A stretch of 64,000 nt of DNA from Peristeroidobacter soli (GTDB lineage: Bacteria > Pseudomonadota > Gammaproteobacteria > Steroidobacterales > Steroidobacteraceae), in assembly GCF_004138485.1 (NCBI RefSeq), contig NZ_ML142848.1, positions 842,640-906,639 of the forward strand, in the 5' to 3' direction. Shown one piece after another: positions 1-7,826 of this stretch (positions are counted from its first letter, which is position 1; each line of letters starts with the position of its first letter). The notes beneath the pieces were generated by a model. It was not told the DNA's origin, did no database searches, and worked only from the letters and a program-made list of their open reading frames with translations. A program made the position numbers and the translations under genes.

Positions 1-362
1 GGATCATCGATCTTTCCTACACCGCCGCCGCCAAGCTCGACATGCTCAAGGCCGGCACGACGTTCGTCGAAGTGCGTGCCCTCACGCCGATGCAAAAGTC
101 CGCACCGCCGCCGGCGCCGGCCGCCACCTCGGACTTGTATGTGCAGGCGGGCGCGTTCGGCACCGAAGCCAACGCCACCAAACTGCTCGGACAACTGCGT
201 GCCAAAGGCATCGACAACGCGTTCGTGCGTGAGGACCAGGTCGATGGCAAGGCGCTGTACCGCGTGCGTGTCGGGCCGATTCCGAGCGTCAACGAATTCG
301 ATAAAGTGGTGAAGCGCCTGCGCATGCTGGGCTTCCCCGACGCCCGCCTCGCTGCCAATTGA
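1..362 (+). CDS. rlpA: RlpA-type septal lytic transglycosylase, C-terminal part (cut by window start)
   Basis: The reading frame is open from base 3, so only the C-terminal ~119 residues are present. The first residues (IIDLSYTAAAKLDML) match the end of the double-psi beta-barrel lytic transglycosylase domain of RlpA. A Pro/Ala-rich linker follows, then a SPOR domain (YVQAGAFGTEANA to the end). SPOR domains bind denuded glycan at the division septum, and RlpA family members are outer-membrane lipoproteins that cleave such glycan. The RlpA identity rests on this short fragment plus the neighbourhood, since rlpA usually lies beside the DUF493 and lip genes. In many relatives a D-Ala-D-Ala carboxypeptidase gene follows rlpA; here the next gene, 13 bases on, is a transaminase. 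Confidence 0.85.
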   Translation, partial: IIDLSYTAAAKLDMLKAGTTFVEVRALTPMQKSAPPPAPAATSDLYVQAGAFGTEANATKLLGQLRAKGIDNAFVREDQVDGKALYRVRVGPIPSVNEFDKVVKRLRMLGFPDARLAAN

Positions 363-375
363 CATGAACTGATCC

Positions 376-1257
376 ATGCCCGATCCGCTATCGCAGTGCT
401 ACCTCAATGGCGAGTATGTAGCGCTGCGTGATGCTCGAATCTCGCCGCTCGACCGGGGATTCCTGTTCGGCGACAGCGTGTATGAAGTGCTGCCGGTGTT
501 CGGCGGGCGGATGTTTCTATTCCGCGAGCACTTCGACCGGCTGGCCCGCAGCCTGCGCGAGATCCGCATCGAGAATCCGCACACTCACGAACAGTGGCGC
601 GGCATTCTCGAGCAACTGATCGCTCGCAATGGCAGCAGCGATTGTTACGTTTATGTGCAGGTGAGTCGCGGCGCCGAGTTCGGGCGCAATCATGCGTTCC
701 CGGTCGTGGCGGTCCCGCCCACCGTGTTCGCGATGGCCTCGCCTCTGCCTGTGTTCACCGATGCTCAGCGTGCGGCAGGGGTATCCGCGATCACTGTCGA
801 AGACTTTCGCTGGGGCCGATGTGACATCAAGAGCACGGCGCTGCTCGCCAACGTGCTGATGAAACAGCAAGCGCTCGACGCGGGCGCCAACGAAGCGATC
901 ATCGTGCGCGACGGCGAAGTCATGGAAGGCTCATCGACCAGCGTGTTCGTCGTGAAGAGCGGCGTGGTCGCCACGCCGCCGAACAGTCACCGCATTCTTC
1001 CGGGCACGACGCGCGATGCCGCGCTGTCGCTCGCAAACAATGTCATGCCGGCGGAGATTCGCAGGATCTCCACCGATGAACTGCGCTCAGCCGATGAGGT
1101 CTGGATTTCCGCCGCGACTCGCGATGTGCTGCCGGTGACCAGTATCGACGGCGCACCGGTCGGCAGCGGTCGCCCGGGCCCTGCGTGGCTGCGTATGGCG
1201 GATTCGTTCGTCAAGCTCCGCCAGGACCTGGCCGGCACCCCCGCCTACACGCCCTGA
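376..1257 (+). CDS. dat: D-amino-acid transaminase, PLP fold type IV
   Basis: A 293-residue class-IV aminotransferase. It shows the family N-terminus (YLNGEYVALRDARISPLDRG), the Schiff-base lysine in CDIKSTALLANV, and the cofactor-phosphate motif EGSSTSVFVV. Members interconvert D-alanine and D-glutamate with 2-oxo acids, supplying D-amino acids for peptidoglycan. The branched-chain transaminase IlvE and ADC lyase PabC share this fold. The start resembles D-alanine transaminases, and the position between rlpA and ybeD supports a wall role, but substrate cannot be settled from sequence. It starts 13 bases after rlpA and probably shares its transcript. Confidence 0.85.
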   Translation: MPDPLSQCYLNGEYVALRDARISPLDRGFLFGDSVYEVLPVFGGRMFLFREHFDRLARSLREIRIENPHTHEQWRGILEQLIARNGSSDCYVYVQVSRGAEFGRNHAFPVVAVPPTVFAMASPLPVFTDAQRAAGVSAITVEDFRWGRCDIKSTALLANVLMKQQALDAGANEAIIVRDGEVMEGSSTSVFVVKSGVVATPPNSHRILPGTTRDAALSLANNVMPAEIRRISTDELRSADEVWISAATRDVLPVTSIDGAPVGSGRPGPAWLRMADSFVKLRQDLAGTPAYTP

Positions 1258-1308
1258 GCGGTGAATTGCGGCTTGACTTGACGCCTTTCAGGCCGCATAT
1301 CGGGCGCC

Positions 1309-1581
1309 ATGACCGAAACCAGCAAAGACACCCTGTTCGAGTTCCCCTGTGACTTTCCCCTGAAAGTCATGGGCCGGCATACGGACGACTTCCGCAGCAT
1401 CGTGCTGGGCATCGTGCAGAAGCACGCCGGCCCCATCGAGGCCTCCAACATCGAAGAGCGGCCCAGCAGCAGCGGCAGCTATCTGAGCCTCACCTGCACG
1501 TTCACGGCGCAGAGCAAACAACAGTTGGACGAACTGTACCGCGAGCTCACGGCGCACGAGCGCGTGATGGTGGTTCTGTAA
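1309..1581 (+). CDS. ybeD: DUF493/YbeD-family protein
   Basis: A 90-residue protein with the small ferredoxin-like alpha/beta pattern of the DUF493 family: FPCDFPLKVMGRHTDDF at the N-terminus, a central strand, and a C-terminal helix ending RELTAHERVMVVL. The molecular function of the family is not established; YbeD-type genes typically sit between dacA/dat and lipB in gammaproteobacteria. Here lipB does not follow on the same strand. The gene ends 8 bases from the stop codon of a convergent quinone oxidoreductase gene, so the usual ybeD-lipB-lipA order is broken by an inversion and an inserted gene. Confidence 0.9.
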   Translation: MTETSKDTLFEFPCDFPLKVMGRHTDDFRSIVLGIVQKHAGPIEASNIEERPSSSGSYLSLTCTFTAQSKQQLDELYRELTAHERVMVVL

Positions 1582-1589
1582 GCCGATCG

Positions 1590-2573
1590 TCAGTCGGCCG
1601 CGACGCGAATGACGACCTTGCCGGTCGAGCGCCGGGTGTTGAGCATGTCGAGCGCTTCGGTGAAGCGTTCCAGGCCCTCGAGCTCGGTGACGTGCGGCTT
1701 GATCTTGCCGCTCTCGAACAACTCGAACAGCGCTTTCAAGTTGGCTGCATGAAGCGCCGGTTCTTTGCGAGTGTGCGCGCCCCAGAAGACGCCGACGAGT
1801 GAGCATCCCTTGAGCAAGGCCAGGTTCAGAGGGATTGCCGGAATCTTGCCGCCGGCGAAGCCGATGACCAGATAACGCCCGTTCCAGGCCATCGAGCGAA
1901 CGACCTGCTCGGCGAAGTCCGCGCCGACCGGATCGTAGGCCACATCGATGCCGCGATCGCCGGTGAATTCCATCACCTTCGCTTTGATCGTGTCCTGTGT
2001 GTAATTGAACACCGCGTCCGCGCCGTGACGCTTCGCCAGTTCCAGTTTCTCCGGCGTGCTCGCGCCCGCCAGCACTCGGGCACCGAGCGCCTTGCCAATC
2101 TCGATCGCGGTCAAGCCAACGCCGCCCGCGGCGCCGAGCACTAGCAATGTTTCTCCGGGCTGAATGTTTGCTCGTTGCACCAACGCGTGATACGTCGTGC
2201 CGTAGTTGACGAGAAACCCCGCGGCCGCGGCCATGCTCATCGAGCCGGGCAACGGTATCAGCGCGTGCGAGGGAGCGACGCATTCCTCGGCGAGACCGCC
2301 CTGCCCTGCCATCGCCAGGACTCTCGCGCCCGGTTTGAAATCCGTTACGTCGGCGGCGACTGCAGTGATCACACCGGCGACTTCGCTGCCAGGGGTATAG
2401 GGCACTTCCGGCTTGACCTGATATTTACCCGCCACCATCAGCGCATCGGGAAAGCCGAAGCCCACCGCATGCACTCGAATACGAACGTAGCCCGGCGGCA
2501 ATGCCGGCGCGGGAATCTCTTTTACGGAAAGATCAGGAGGCGGCCCATAGCTGCTCAGAACGACTGCTCGCAT
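1590..2573 (-). CDS. NADPH:quinone oxidoreductase, medium-chain dehydrogenase family
   Basis: A 327-residue zinc-free medium-chain dehydrogenase/reductase. The GroES-like N-terminal half carries YTPGSEVAGVI, and the Rossmann part carries the nucleotide-binding motif VLGAAGGVGLTAIEIGKALG at about residues 144-163. No structural-zinc cysteine cluster is visible, which fits the quinone oxidoreductase branch. Such enzymes use NADPH to reduce quinones or enones; the actual substrate is unknown. It begins 24 bases beyond the lipB stop codon on the same strand and may be co-transcribed with lipA and lipB, without an obvious functional link. Confidence 0.85.
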   Translation of the reverse strand: MRAVVLSSYGPPPDLSVKEIPAPALPPGYVRIRVHAVGFGFPDALMVAGKYQVKPEVPYTPGSEVAGVITAVAADVTDFKPGARVLAMAGQGGLAEECVAPSHALIPLPGSMSMAAAAGFLVNYGTTYHALVQRANIQPGETLLVLGAAGGVGLTAIEIGKALGARVLAGASTPEKLELAKRHGADAVFNYTQDTIKAKVMEFTGDRGIDVAYDPVGADFAEQVVRSMAWNGRYLVIGFAGGKIPAIPLNLALLKGCSLVGVFWGAHTRKEPALHAANLKALFELFESGKIKPHVTELEGLERFTEALDMLNTRRSTGKVVIRVAAD

Positions 2574-2597
2574 GGCGGAACCTTGGCATGAGGGTAG

Positions 2598-3266
2598 CTA
2601 GCCGGCGCCGGGCGTCAGCTGCAACGATGCAAGCAACCGCGGTGACAACGCATCCGCGACTTCCTGCACACTTGCGTTCACCCCCAGCGAGCGCAGGTCG
2701 GTCACTTCCAGACCGCGATAGCCGCAGGGATTGATGCGCTGGAACGGCTGCAGATCCATCGCAACATTGAACGCGAGGCCATGATAGCTGCTGCCGCGGC
2801 GGATCCGCAGCCCGATGCTGGCAACTTTGCGTCCGTTTACATACACACCGGGCGCTTCGCGTTTCGCGACCGCCTCGATGTTCCACGATGCGAGCAGATC
2901 GATGATGGCGTTCTCCAATGCCATCACCATTTGTCTCACACCGAGCCCCGCTCTTCTCACATCGAGCAATGGATAGACGACGAGCTGTCCCGGCCCGTGG
3001 TACGTCACTTGCCCACCGCGATCGATCTGCACCACGGGAATGTCGCCGGGCGCGAGCAGATGCTCCGGCGCGGCGTTCATGCCGAGCGTGAAAACGGGAG
3101 GATGTTCGAGCAGCCAGATCTGGTCGGGTGTGTTCGCGTCACGCTCGTTGGTGAACGTCTGCATCGCGCGCCAGGTCGGCTCGTAGTCGACGCGGCCCAA
3201 CCAGCGCAACACCGGCGGCGTCGCAGTCGACGTGTCGGTGGTGGCAGCTACTGTGGAATTCGACAT
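2598..3266 (-). CDS. lipB: Octanoyl-ACP:protein octanoyltransferase LipB
   Basis: A 222-residue LipB. It transfers octanoate from acyl carrier protein to the lipoyl domains of proteins such as GcvH and the 2-oxoacid dehydrogenases. All hallmark motifs are present: [28 protein letters not shown], the catalytic lysine in KVASIGLRI, and the acyl-thioester cysteine in [11 protein letters not shown]. It lies 31 bases downstream of lipA on the same strand, so lipA is transcribed first, the reverse of the common lipB-lipA order. The N-terminal ~18 residues are Thr/Ala-rich and weakly conserved, so an internal start cannot be excluded. Confidence 0.97.
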   Translation of the reverse strand: MSNSTVAATTDTSTATPPVLRWLGRVDYEPTWRAMQTFTNERDANTPDQIWLLEHPPVFTLGMNAAPEHLLAPGDIPVVQIDRGGQVTYHGPGQLVVYPLLDVRRAGLGVRQMVMALENAIIDLLASWNIEAVAKREAPGVYVNGRKVASIGLRIRRGSSYHGLAFNVAMDLQPFQRINPCGYRGLEVTDLRSLGVNASVQEVADALSPRLLASLQLTPGAG

Positions 3267-3297
3267 GAGCGCGACAGTGGCGACGCCACTCGTTTCA

Positions 3298-4305
3298 TCA
3301 GGGGTTGCCGACGGCGGGCTTCAAACCAGCGTTGTTTCTTTCCAGCGCGCGCTCGGCACGATAGCTGGAACGCACCAGCGGCCCGGACACGCATTCGAGA
3401 AACCCTTTCGCCAGCGCCCACTCGCGATATTTCTCGAACTCGGCGGGCGTCACCCAGCGTTCGATGGCCAGATGATTCGGCGTCGGCCGCAGGTACTGGC
3501 CGAGCGTGAGAATGTCGACGCCGACCGCGCGCATGTCGTCCATCGCGGTCTCGATCTCTTCGTCGGTCTCGCCGAGGCCGAGCATCAGACTGGTCTTGGT
3601 CAGCACGTCGGGACGGAAACGTTTGGCGTGACCGAGCACGGCCAATGTCTGTTCATAGCTGGCGCGCGGGTCACGCACCGGATGAGTGAGACGACGCACG
3701 GTCTCGACGTTCTGCGCAAACACTTCCAGCCCGCTGGCGACGACCGTCTCGACATCGGCCATCACGCCCTGGAAGTCCGGTGTCAGCGCTTCGACCGCGG
3801 TGGTCGGATTGAGGCGCTTGATCTCGCGCACGCTGGCGGCGAAATGAGCCGCGCCGCCGTCGGGCAGATCGTCGCGATTCACCGAGGTGAGGACGACGTA
3901 CTTGAGCTTCATCAGCTGCACTGTGCGGGCGCTGTTGGCGGGCTCCTCGGCGTCTAGCCAACCATGCGGGTTGCCCGTGTCGACGGCGCAGAAGCGACAG
4001 GCGCGCGTACAAACGGCACCCATGAGCATGATGGTGGCAGTGCCGGCATTCCAGCACTCACCGATGTTCGGACACTTGGCTTCTTCGCAGACGGTCGCGA
4101 GCCGATGTTCCTTGACCGTGTTCTTCACGGAATCGAAGCCACGACCGGCGGGCATCGGGGCGCGCAGCCAGGTGGGCTTGCGACCGAACTCCACGGGAGC
4201 GGACTGGGCGGACGCCTTGATCCCGTCCTTGATGGCGCTGAAGCCCTGCGGCGTACGGTACTTGTCGCCGCTACGAACGATGGGGATGCCTTTGAATTCG
4301 GTCAC
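3298..4305 (-). CDS. lipA: Lipoyl synthase LipA (radical SAM)
   Basis: A 335-residue radical-SAM sulfur insertase that adds two sulfurs to the protein-bound octanoyl chain made by LipB. It has both iron-sulfur cysteine sets: the auxiliary cluster C-x4-C-x5-C ([12 protein letters not shown], near residue 75) and the radical-SAM CTRACRFC motif. The C-terminal RSSYRAE contains the serine that ligates the auxiliary cluster in known LipA structures. The N-terminal ~45 residues form the usual variable extension. The start lies about 60 bases from a strong terminator that insulates it from the upstream TPR gene. Its product is needed by the gcvH gene in this window. Confidence 0.98.
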   Translation of the reverse strand: MTEFKGIPIVRSGDKYRTPQGFSAIKDGIKASAQSAPVEFGRKPTWLRAPMPAGRGFDSVKNTVKEHRLATVCEEAKCPNIGECWNAGTATIMLMGAVCTRACRFCAVDTGNPHGWLDAEEPANSARTVQLMKLKYVVLTSVNRDDLPDGGAAHFAASVREIKRLNPTTAVEALTPDFQGVMADVETVVASGLEVFAQNVETVRRLTHPVRDPRASYEQTLAVLGHAKRFRPDVLTKTSLMLGLGETDEEIETAMDDMRAVGVDILTLGQYLRPTPNHLAIERWVTPAEFEKYREWALAKGFLECVSGPLVRSSYRAERALERNNAGLKPAVGNP

Positions 4306-4362
4306 TGCGGGCTCGCTTCAGGAAAGCCCCTCATGGGGGCTCGCGGGATGGAATTCTAGCCC

Positions 4363-4391
4363 AAAAAGAAAACCCGGCCTGGGCCGGGTTT
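4363..4391 (-). terminator. Intrinsic terminator of the tonB-exbB-exbD-TPR operon
   Basis: On the minus strand, a 9-bp perfect stem (bases 4371-4379 paired with 4382-4390; it probably opens to an 8-bp stem with a 4-base loop) is followed by a T-rich tail, TTTTCTTTTT, read toward lower coordinates. It lies about 70 bases past the TPR-gene stop codon and 60 bases before lipA. This is a textbook Rho-independent terminator. Confidence 0.9.
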
Positions 4392-4406
4392 CGAATCAGA
4401 ACAGGT

Positions 4407-4434
4407 GCCCGGCCTTTTGGGGGCCGGGCTTTTT
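4407..4434 (+). terminator. Second GC-rich hairpin with T-run, tandem with the terminator at 4363
   Basis: An 8-bp stem GCCCGGCC (4407-4414) pairs with GGCCGGGC (4422-4429) and is followed by TTTTT on the plus strand. Its stem resembles the neighbouring hairpin. The T-run orientation would stop plus-strand (antisense) transcription from the lipA side, so the pair acts as a two-way insulator. Confidence 0.7.
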
Positions 4435-4457
4435 GACATTACGTCTGATCGTGTCGA

Positions 4458-5723
4458 TCAGGTCGACTGGGCGCGCACGGCCCACAGGTCGGCCAGGTCG
4501 TTCCACTTCGAGGCATCCTTGACGGCGTTGAAGGCCTGCTTGGCCTGGTCCTTCTGGCCCTTCTTCAGGTAAGCCATGCCGAGGCTGATGTTGGCTTCGT
4601 CGATGTCGGTCACGCCGGTGCCGGTGCTGATGCCCTTCTGCAGCGCTGCGATGGCCTTGTCGGTCTCGCCGTAGCTCAGATAGGCCTGACCCAGCGCGAC
4701 GCTCGGCTGGCCGGAGCTGGACTTCTCGGCTGCGCTGGCGAGCTGCGCGAGCTCGGCGCGGTCGGTGTCGGCCTGCTTCTTGGCCTGGGTCAACAGGCGG
4801 TCGTAGCGGCCCTGCTCGGTCTTGTCGGCGCTCTTCAGCACGCCCGCGTCCATGCCCTTCTGCATGATGCTCTGGGCTTCGCCCGGCACGCCGGCGTCGA
4901 TGGCCAGCTGCGCCATTTCGACGAAGTCGCCCTTGTCCTTCAAGGTGCCGACATCGTTCATCAGGCGGTAATAGCCGAGGGTCATGCGATCGCCGCTGGC
5001 TTTACGGCGATAGATGTCGAGCAGATTCTCCCAATACTCGGGTTTGGGGTAGTAACGAACCATGGTCTTGAGCGCGTCGCCGATGCCGTCCTTGTCCTGC
5101 GGCTGCATCTTGAAGTACGAGCTCATGACGATCTGGATCCAGTTCTCGTCGGGCTTGCGGCCGGCCTTCTCGGCATTCTTGACCACGTTGCTCATGGTCG
5201 CGGCGGCGCCCTTGTAGTCGTTCAGCAGGTACTGCGACTGACCGAGCAGGATGCCCATGTCTTCGGTGTTCGGGTGCTTGTCGAGCCACTTCTTGGCCCA
5301 CACCGACGCCTTGTTGTAATCCTTCATCTGGAAATACAGCTGGGCGACGGTCTTGGTGCGTTCGTCGACCTGTTCGGCCGGCATCAGACCGGAGTTCAGC
5401 ATGCGCTCGAACACCGGCGCGGCTTCGCCGAACTTCTTCTGCTGGATCAGCACGAAGCCCATGAATTCGTCGATCTGGTAAGCCTCGAATGGAGTCTTCT
5501 TCTCGACCGCCGCGGCTTTCTTGATCTCGGTGAGCGCCGCGTCCCATTGCTTCTTCTGCATGGCCTCCTGAGCGGCCTTGAGCGGCACGGCGACAGCCTT
5601 GGTCGTGATCTTGTTCTGGGCCTGCTCGGCGGCCTGGGCCGCGGGGGCCAACAAAGTCATCGCGGGAACGACGGCTCCCAGGGCGAGTGAAATCGCGACG
5701 GCAATACTTCGTACTCGAGTCAT
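4458..5723 (-). CDS. Periplasmic TPR protein of the TonB/ExbBD operon
   Basis: About 421 residues from the ATG at 5723, which has a GGGA ribosome-binding sequence; a longer in-frame start at 5768 is less likely. A signal peptide (MTRVRSIAVAISLALGAVVP... ending AAQAAEQ) is followed by tandem helical tetratricopeptide units across nearly the whole chain, for example the stretch around WDAALTEIKKAAAVEKK and the C-terminal YLSYGETDKAIAALQKGI and AYLKKGQKDQAKQAFNAV. It is the last gene of the operon. TPR proteins encoded beside exbB-exbD-tonB sets in other gammaproteobacteria are thought to assist TonB complexes; a periplasmic scaffold role here is inference. Confidence 0.8.
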   Translation of the reverse strand: MTRVRSIAVAISLALGAVVPAMTLLAPAAQAAEQAQNKITTKAVAVPLKAAQEAMQKKQWDAALTEIKKAAAVEKKTPFEAYQIDEFMGFVLIQQKKFGEAAPVFERMLNSGLMPAEQVDERTKTVAQLYFQMKDYNKASVWAKKWLDKHPNTEDMGILLGQSQYLLNDYKGAAATMSNVVKNAEKAGRKPDENWIQIVMSSYFKMQPQDKDGIGDALKTMVRYYPKPEYWENLLDIYRRKASGDRMTLGYYRLMNDVGTLKDKGDFVEMAQLAIDAGVPGEAQSIMQKGMDAGVLKSADKTEQGRYDRLLTQAKKQADTDRAELAQLASAAEKSSSGQPSVALGQAYLSYGETDKAIAALQKGISTGTGVTDIDEANISLGMAYLKKGQKDQAKQAFNAVKDASKWNDLADLWAVRAQST

Positions 5724-5910
5724 ATGGTTTCCCGATCTATAACTAAGGGCGAATCGACCCACAGCCACTCAATTCGTTCAATCGTTCGAGGCGGTTACGC
5801 TGCCAGGCTCAAATTATGACCGCGGTCCGGAGCATAAATTCGCTGGCCGCCGCATCCGTACGGCGTGCAAGGGTATACCGAAATCTGTGAGTCTCTGACT
5901 ACAAACGGTC

Positions 5911-5991
5911 GGCGGCGGGAATTGTTTCGACTCCCGCCGCCTGAAGAGCTTATCCGAACGGCATCGGTCAGCCCGGGTTCATCCCGGGCTG
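5911..5991 (-). terminator. Two hairpins between exbD and the TPR gene
   Basis: Two perfect inverted repeats lie just past the exbD stop codon: CAGCCCGGG (5969-5977) with CCCGGGCTG (5983-5991), loop of 5; and GGCGGCGGG (5911-5919) with CCCGCCGCC (5933-5941), loop of 13. On the minus strand the second is followed by a weak T-stretch (CGTTTGTAG). They may act as a partial terminator or mRNA-stabilising element, lowering or separating TPR-gene expression from exbD. Confidence 0.55.
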
Positions 5992-5996
5992 GACGA

Positions 5997-6425
5997 TTAC
6001 TCGCCCATGAATTGTTCGTTGCCGACGAAGCCGATGCGCTGCATGCCGTTGCGCTGGGCCAGAGCCAGCACCTTGGCCACCGTGTCGTAGTTGGCACGAC
6101 GGTCCGGACGCACGTGCAGCTCGGGCTGCGGGTTCTTGGCCGCTTCAGCGCGGAAGTAGCCTTCCAGCTGATCCAGCTGCACCACCGAGCCGTTCCACAC
6201 CACGCTGCCGTCCCAGTCGATATCGATACGGATCGGCTCCTGCTGAACCTGATTCTCCGGGGGCGGACGGTTGGTCTGGGGCATATCCAGCTTTACCGCA
6301 TGGGTCATCACCGGCAAGGTGATGATGAACATGATCAGCAGCACCAACATGACGTCGATCAACGGCGTCGTGTTGATGTCCATCATGGGTTCGTCTGAAC
6401 CGCCGCCGCCTACACTCATTGCCAT
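5997..6425 (-). CDS. exbD: Biopolymer transport protein ExbD (second copy)
   Basis: A 142-residue ExbD/TolR protein. It has a short cytoplasmic N-terminus containing MMDINTTPLIDVMLVLLIMF; the aspartate in PLIDVMLVLL lies in the single membrane helix and is the proton-carrying residue of the family. A periplasmic domain with the ExbD/TolR fold follows, ending GMQRIGFVGNEQFMGE. It forms the motor with ExbB that energises TonB. It begins 30 bases past the stop of another ExbD and shares its INTTPL[IV]DVMLVLLI core, so the operon encodes two related but clearly divergent ExbD subunits. The start could be either of two ATGs two codons apart; an AGAGG site favours the first. Confidence 0.93.
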   Translation of the reverse strand: MAMSVGGGGSDEPMMDINTTPLIDVMLVLLIMFIITLPVMTHAVKLDMPQTNRPPPENQVQQEPIRIDIDWDGSVVWNGSVVQLDQLEGYFRAEAAKNPQPELHVRPDRRANYDTVAKVLALAQRNGMQRIGFVGNEQFMGE

Positions 6426-6455
6426 GGCAAATACCTCTTCTTTCTAGCGCGGCGA

Positions 6456-6893
6456 TCAGCGCGAGTTCGCGCCCGGCTCAGTGATGAACCCGACCTTCTG
6501 GATACCGGCACGTTGCGCGGTGAGAATCACCCGACCGACGTACTCGTAACGCGTGGCCTGGTCGGCACGCACGTGCACTTCGGGTTGCGGCTTCAACACA
6601 GCGGCGCCCTTCAGACGCTCCAGCAGCGCGGCGGTGTCCGGGATCAGGGACTGGTTCCAGTAGATCTGGCCATCCTTGTTCACCGAGATATTGATGTTTT
6701 CCGGCGCGGTCTTGGTCGCCTCGTTACGGACCTTGGGCAACTCGACCGGAATGGTGTGCGTGATCACCGGGATGGTGATCATGAACACGATCAGCAGCAC
6801 CAACATGACGTCCACCAGCGGCGTCGTGTTGATCTCGGACATGGCCTTTTCCTCGTCTTCCGAGGGAGCGTACATGCCTTGATATGAACTCAT
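6456..6893 (-). CDS. exbD: Biopolymer transport protein ExbD (first copy)
   Basis: A 145-residue ExbD. The membrane helix contains INTTPLVDVMLVLLIVFM with the conserved proton-relay aspartate, and a periplasmic domain (about residues 45-140) ends AGIQKVGFITEPGANSR. The N-terminus is longer and more acidic (YAPSEDEEKAM) than in the second copy. It lies 57 bases past exbB, with an 11-bp hairpin in between. Paired ExbD genes downstream of one ExbB are seen in TonB systems of Xanthomonas-like bacteria; whether the two form mixed dimers is not known from sequence. Confidence 0.93.
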   Translation of the reverse strand: MSSYQGMYAPSEDEEKAMSEINTTPLVDVMLVLLIVFMITIPVITHTIPVELPKVRNEATKTAPENINISVNKDGQIYWNQSLIPDTAALLERLKGAAVLKPQPEVHVRADQATRYEYVGRVILTAQRAGIQKVGFITEPGANSR

Positions 6894-6913
6894 AACGTGC
6901 TCCGATGAAGAAA

Positions 6914-6943
6914 GGCCCCGGATCCTTCAGGAGATCCGGGGCC
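6914..6943 (-). terminator. Perfect 11-bp hairpin between exbB and exbD
   Basis: GGCCCCGGATC (6914-6924) pairs perfectly with GATCCGGGGCC (6933-6943) around an 8-base loop, 7 bases past the exbB stop codon. On the minus strand the tail is TTTCTTCATC, too weak for full termination. It probably attenuates or protects the upstream exbB mRNA, giving the ExbB excess that 5:2 ExbB:ExbD motors need; that purpose is inference. Confidence 0.6.
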
Positions 6944-6950
6944 GTTCACA

Positions 6951-7709
6951 TTACTTACGGGTCACCGCGGCAGCGGGGGCAGCGGCCGGAGCGCGGCCAG
7001 CGGCGGCCGGGAGCGGGCCGGACTCGACGCGGGCGCCGCTCACCAGGTAGGCGTGCAGGTCCGAGGCGAAGTAACGCAGCTTCTCGATGATGTCCTTGTT
7101 ACGGCCGAGGAGCCAGTTGTAACCCCACACGGCCGGCACGGCGACGAACAGACCGATGGCGGTCATGATCAACGCTTCACCGATCGGGCCGGCGGTCTTG
7201 TCGAGCGAGGCCTGGCCGGCGAGGGAAATCTGGATCAGCGCGTTGTAGATGCCCCACACCGTGCCGAACAGACCGACGAACGGAGCCGTCGAACCGGTGG
7301 TGGCGAGCACCGACAGGCCGGTGTTCAGACGCTTGGTGATGGAGTCGACCGTGCGGTACAGCGACGCGGTGATCCACTCGTGCAGCGGGATCTGGTCGGT
7401 CAGGCGGCCTTCGTGATGCTGAGCGGCGCGCAGGCCGTCTTCCACCATCATGCGGAACGCGTTGTCCTTGCCGGTGAGCTTGGCAGCGCCGTCACGGATG
7501 TTGCCGGCGGTCCAGAAGCCTTTTTCGACTTCCTTGTACTGCTTGAACAGGCGACGCTGATCCCACGCCTTGGTGAGAATGATGTACCAGGACGCGAGCG
7601 ACAGGATCACCATGATGATCAAGGTGCCGTGCGCGACCACCCCACCCTGCTCCCACAGTGCTTGTAGGCCGAAGGGGTTTTCGACGTTTTCGGTGTTCGG
7701 AGCTGCCAT
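6951..7709 (-). CDS. exbB: ExbB proton-channel subunit (MotA/TolQ/ExbB family)
   Basis: A 252-residue inner-membrane protein. A first membrane helix (GTLIIMVILSLASWYIILTK) lies near residue 30, a cytoplasmic loop follows, and the conserved MotA/ExbB block occupies about residues 125-215: the helix from VLATTGSTAPFVGLFGTVWG, then GPIGEALIMTAIGLFVAVPAV. It assembles as the pentameric stator around ExbD and uses the proton gradient to energise TonB. The C-terminus is Ala/Pro-rich. It follows tonB by 117 bases on the same strand. Confidence 0.95.
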   Translation of the reverse strand: MAAPNTENVENPFGLQALWEQGGVVAHGTLIIMVILSLASWYIILTKAWDQRRLFKQYKEVEKGFWTAGNIRDGAAKLTGKDNAFRMMVEDGLRAAQHHEGRLTDQIPLHEWITASLYRTVDSITKRLNTGLSVLATTGSTAPFVGLFGTVWGIYNALIQISLAGQASLDKTAGPIGEALIMTAIGLFVAVPAVWGYNWLLGRNKDIIEKLRYFASDLHAYLVSGARVESGPLPAAAGRAPAAAPAAAVTRK

Positions 7710-7788
7710 GGAACGATGTCCTCTACGATTAAATCAATGACCTTGAGTCAAAGGGGTGGAGTTTTACTTGCCGTTCTTGCCATTACGG

Positions 7789-7807
7789 GGGCCCGCCGGG
7801 CGGGCCC
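7789..7807 (-). other. Short GC-rich inverted repeat between tonB and exbB
   Basis: GGGCCCG (7789-7795) pairs with CGGGCCC (7801-7807) around a five-base loop, 19 bases past the tonB stop codon. There is no T-run on the minus strand. It may be a weak attenuator or 3'-end protector in the tonB-exbB mRNA. Confidence 0.4.
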
Positions 7808-7826
7808 TGGTCGCGCAATACAAGCC

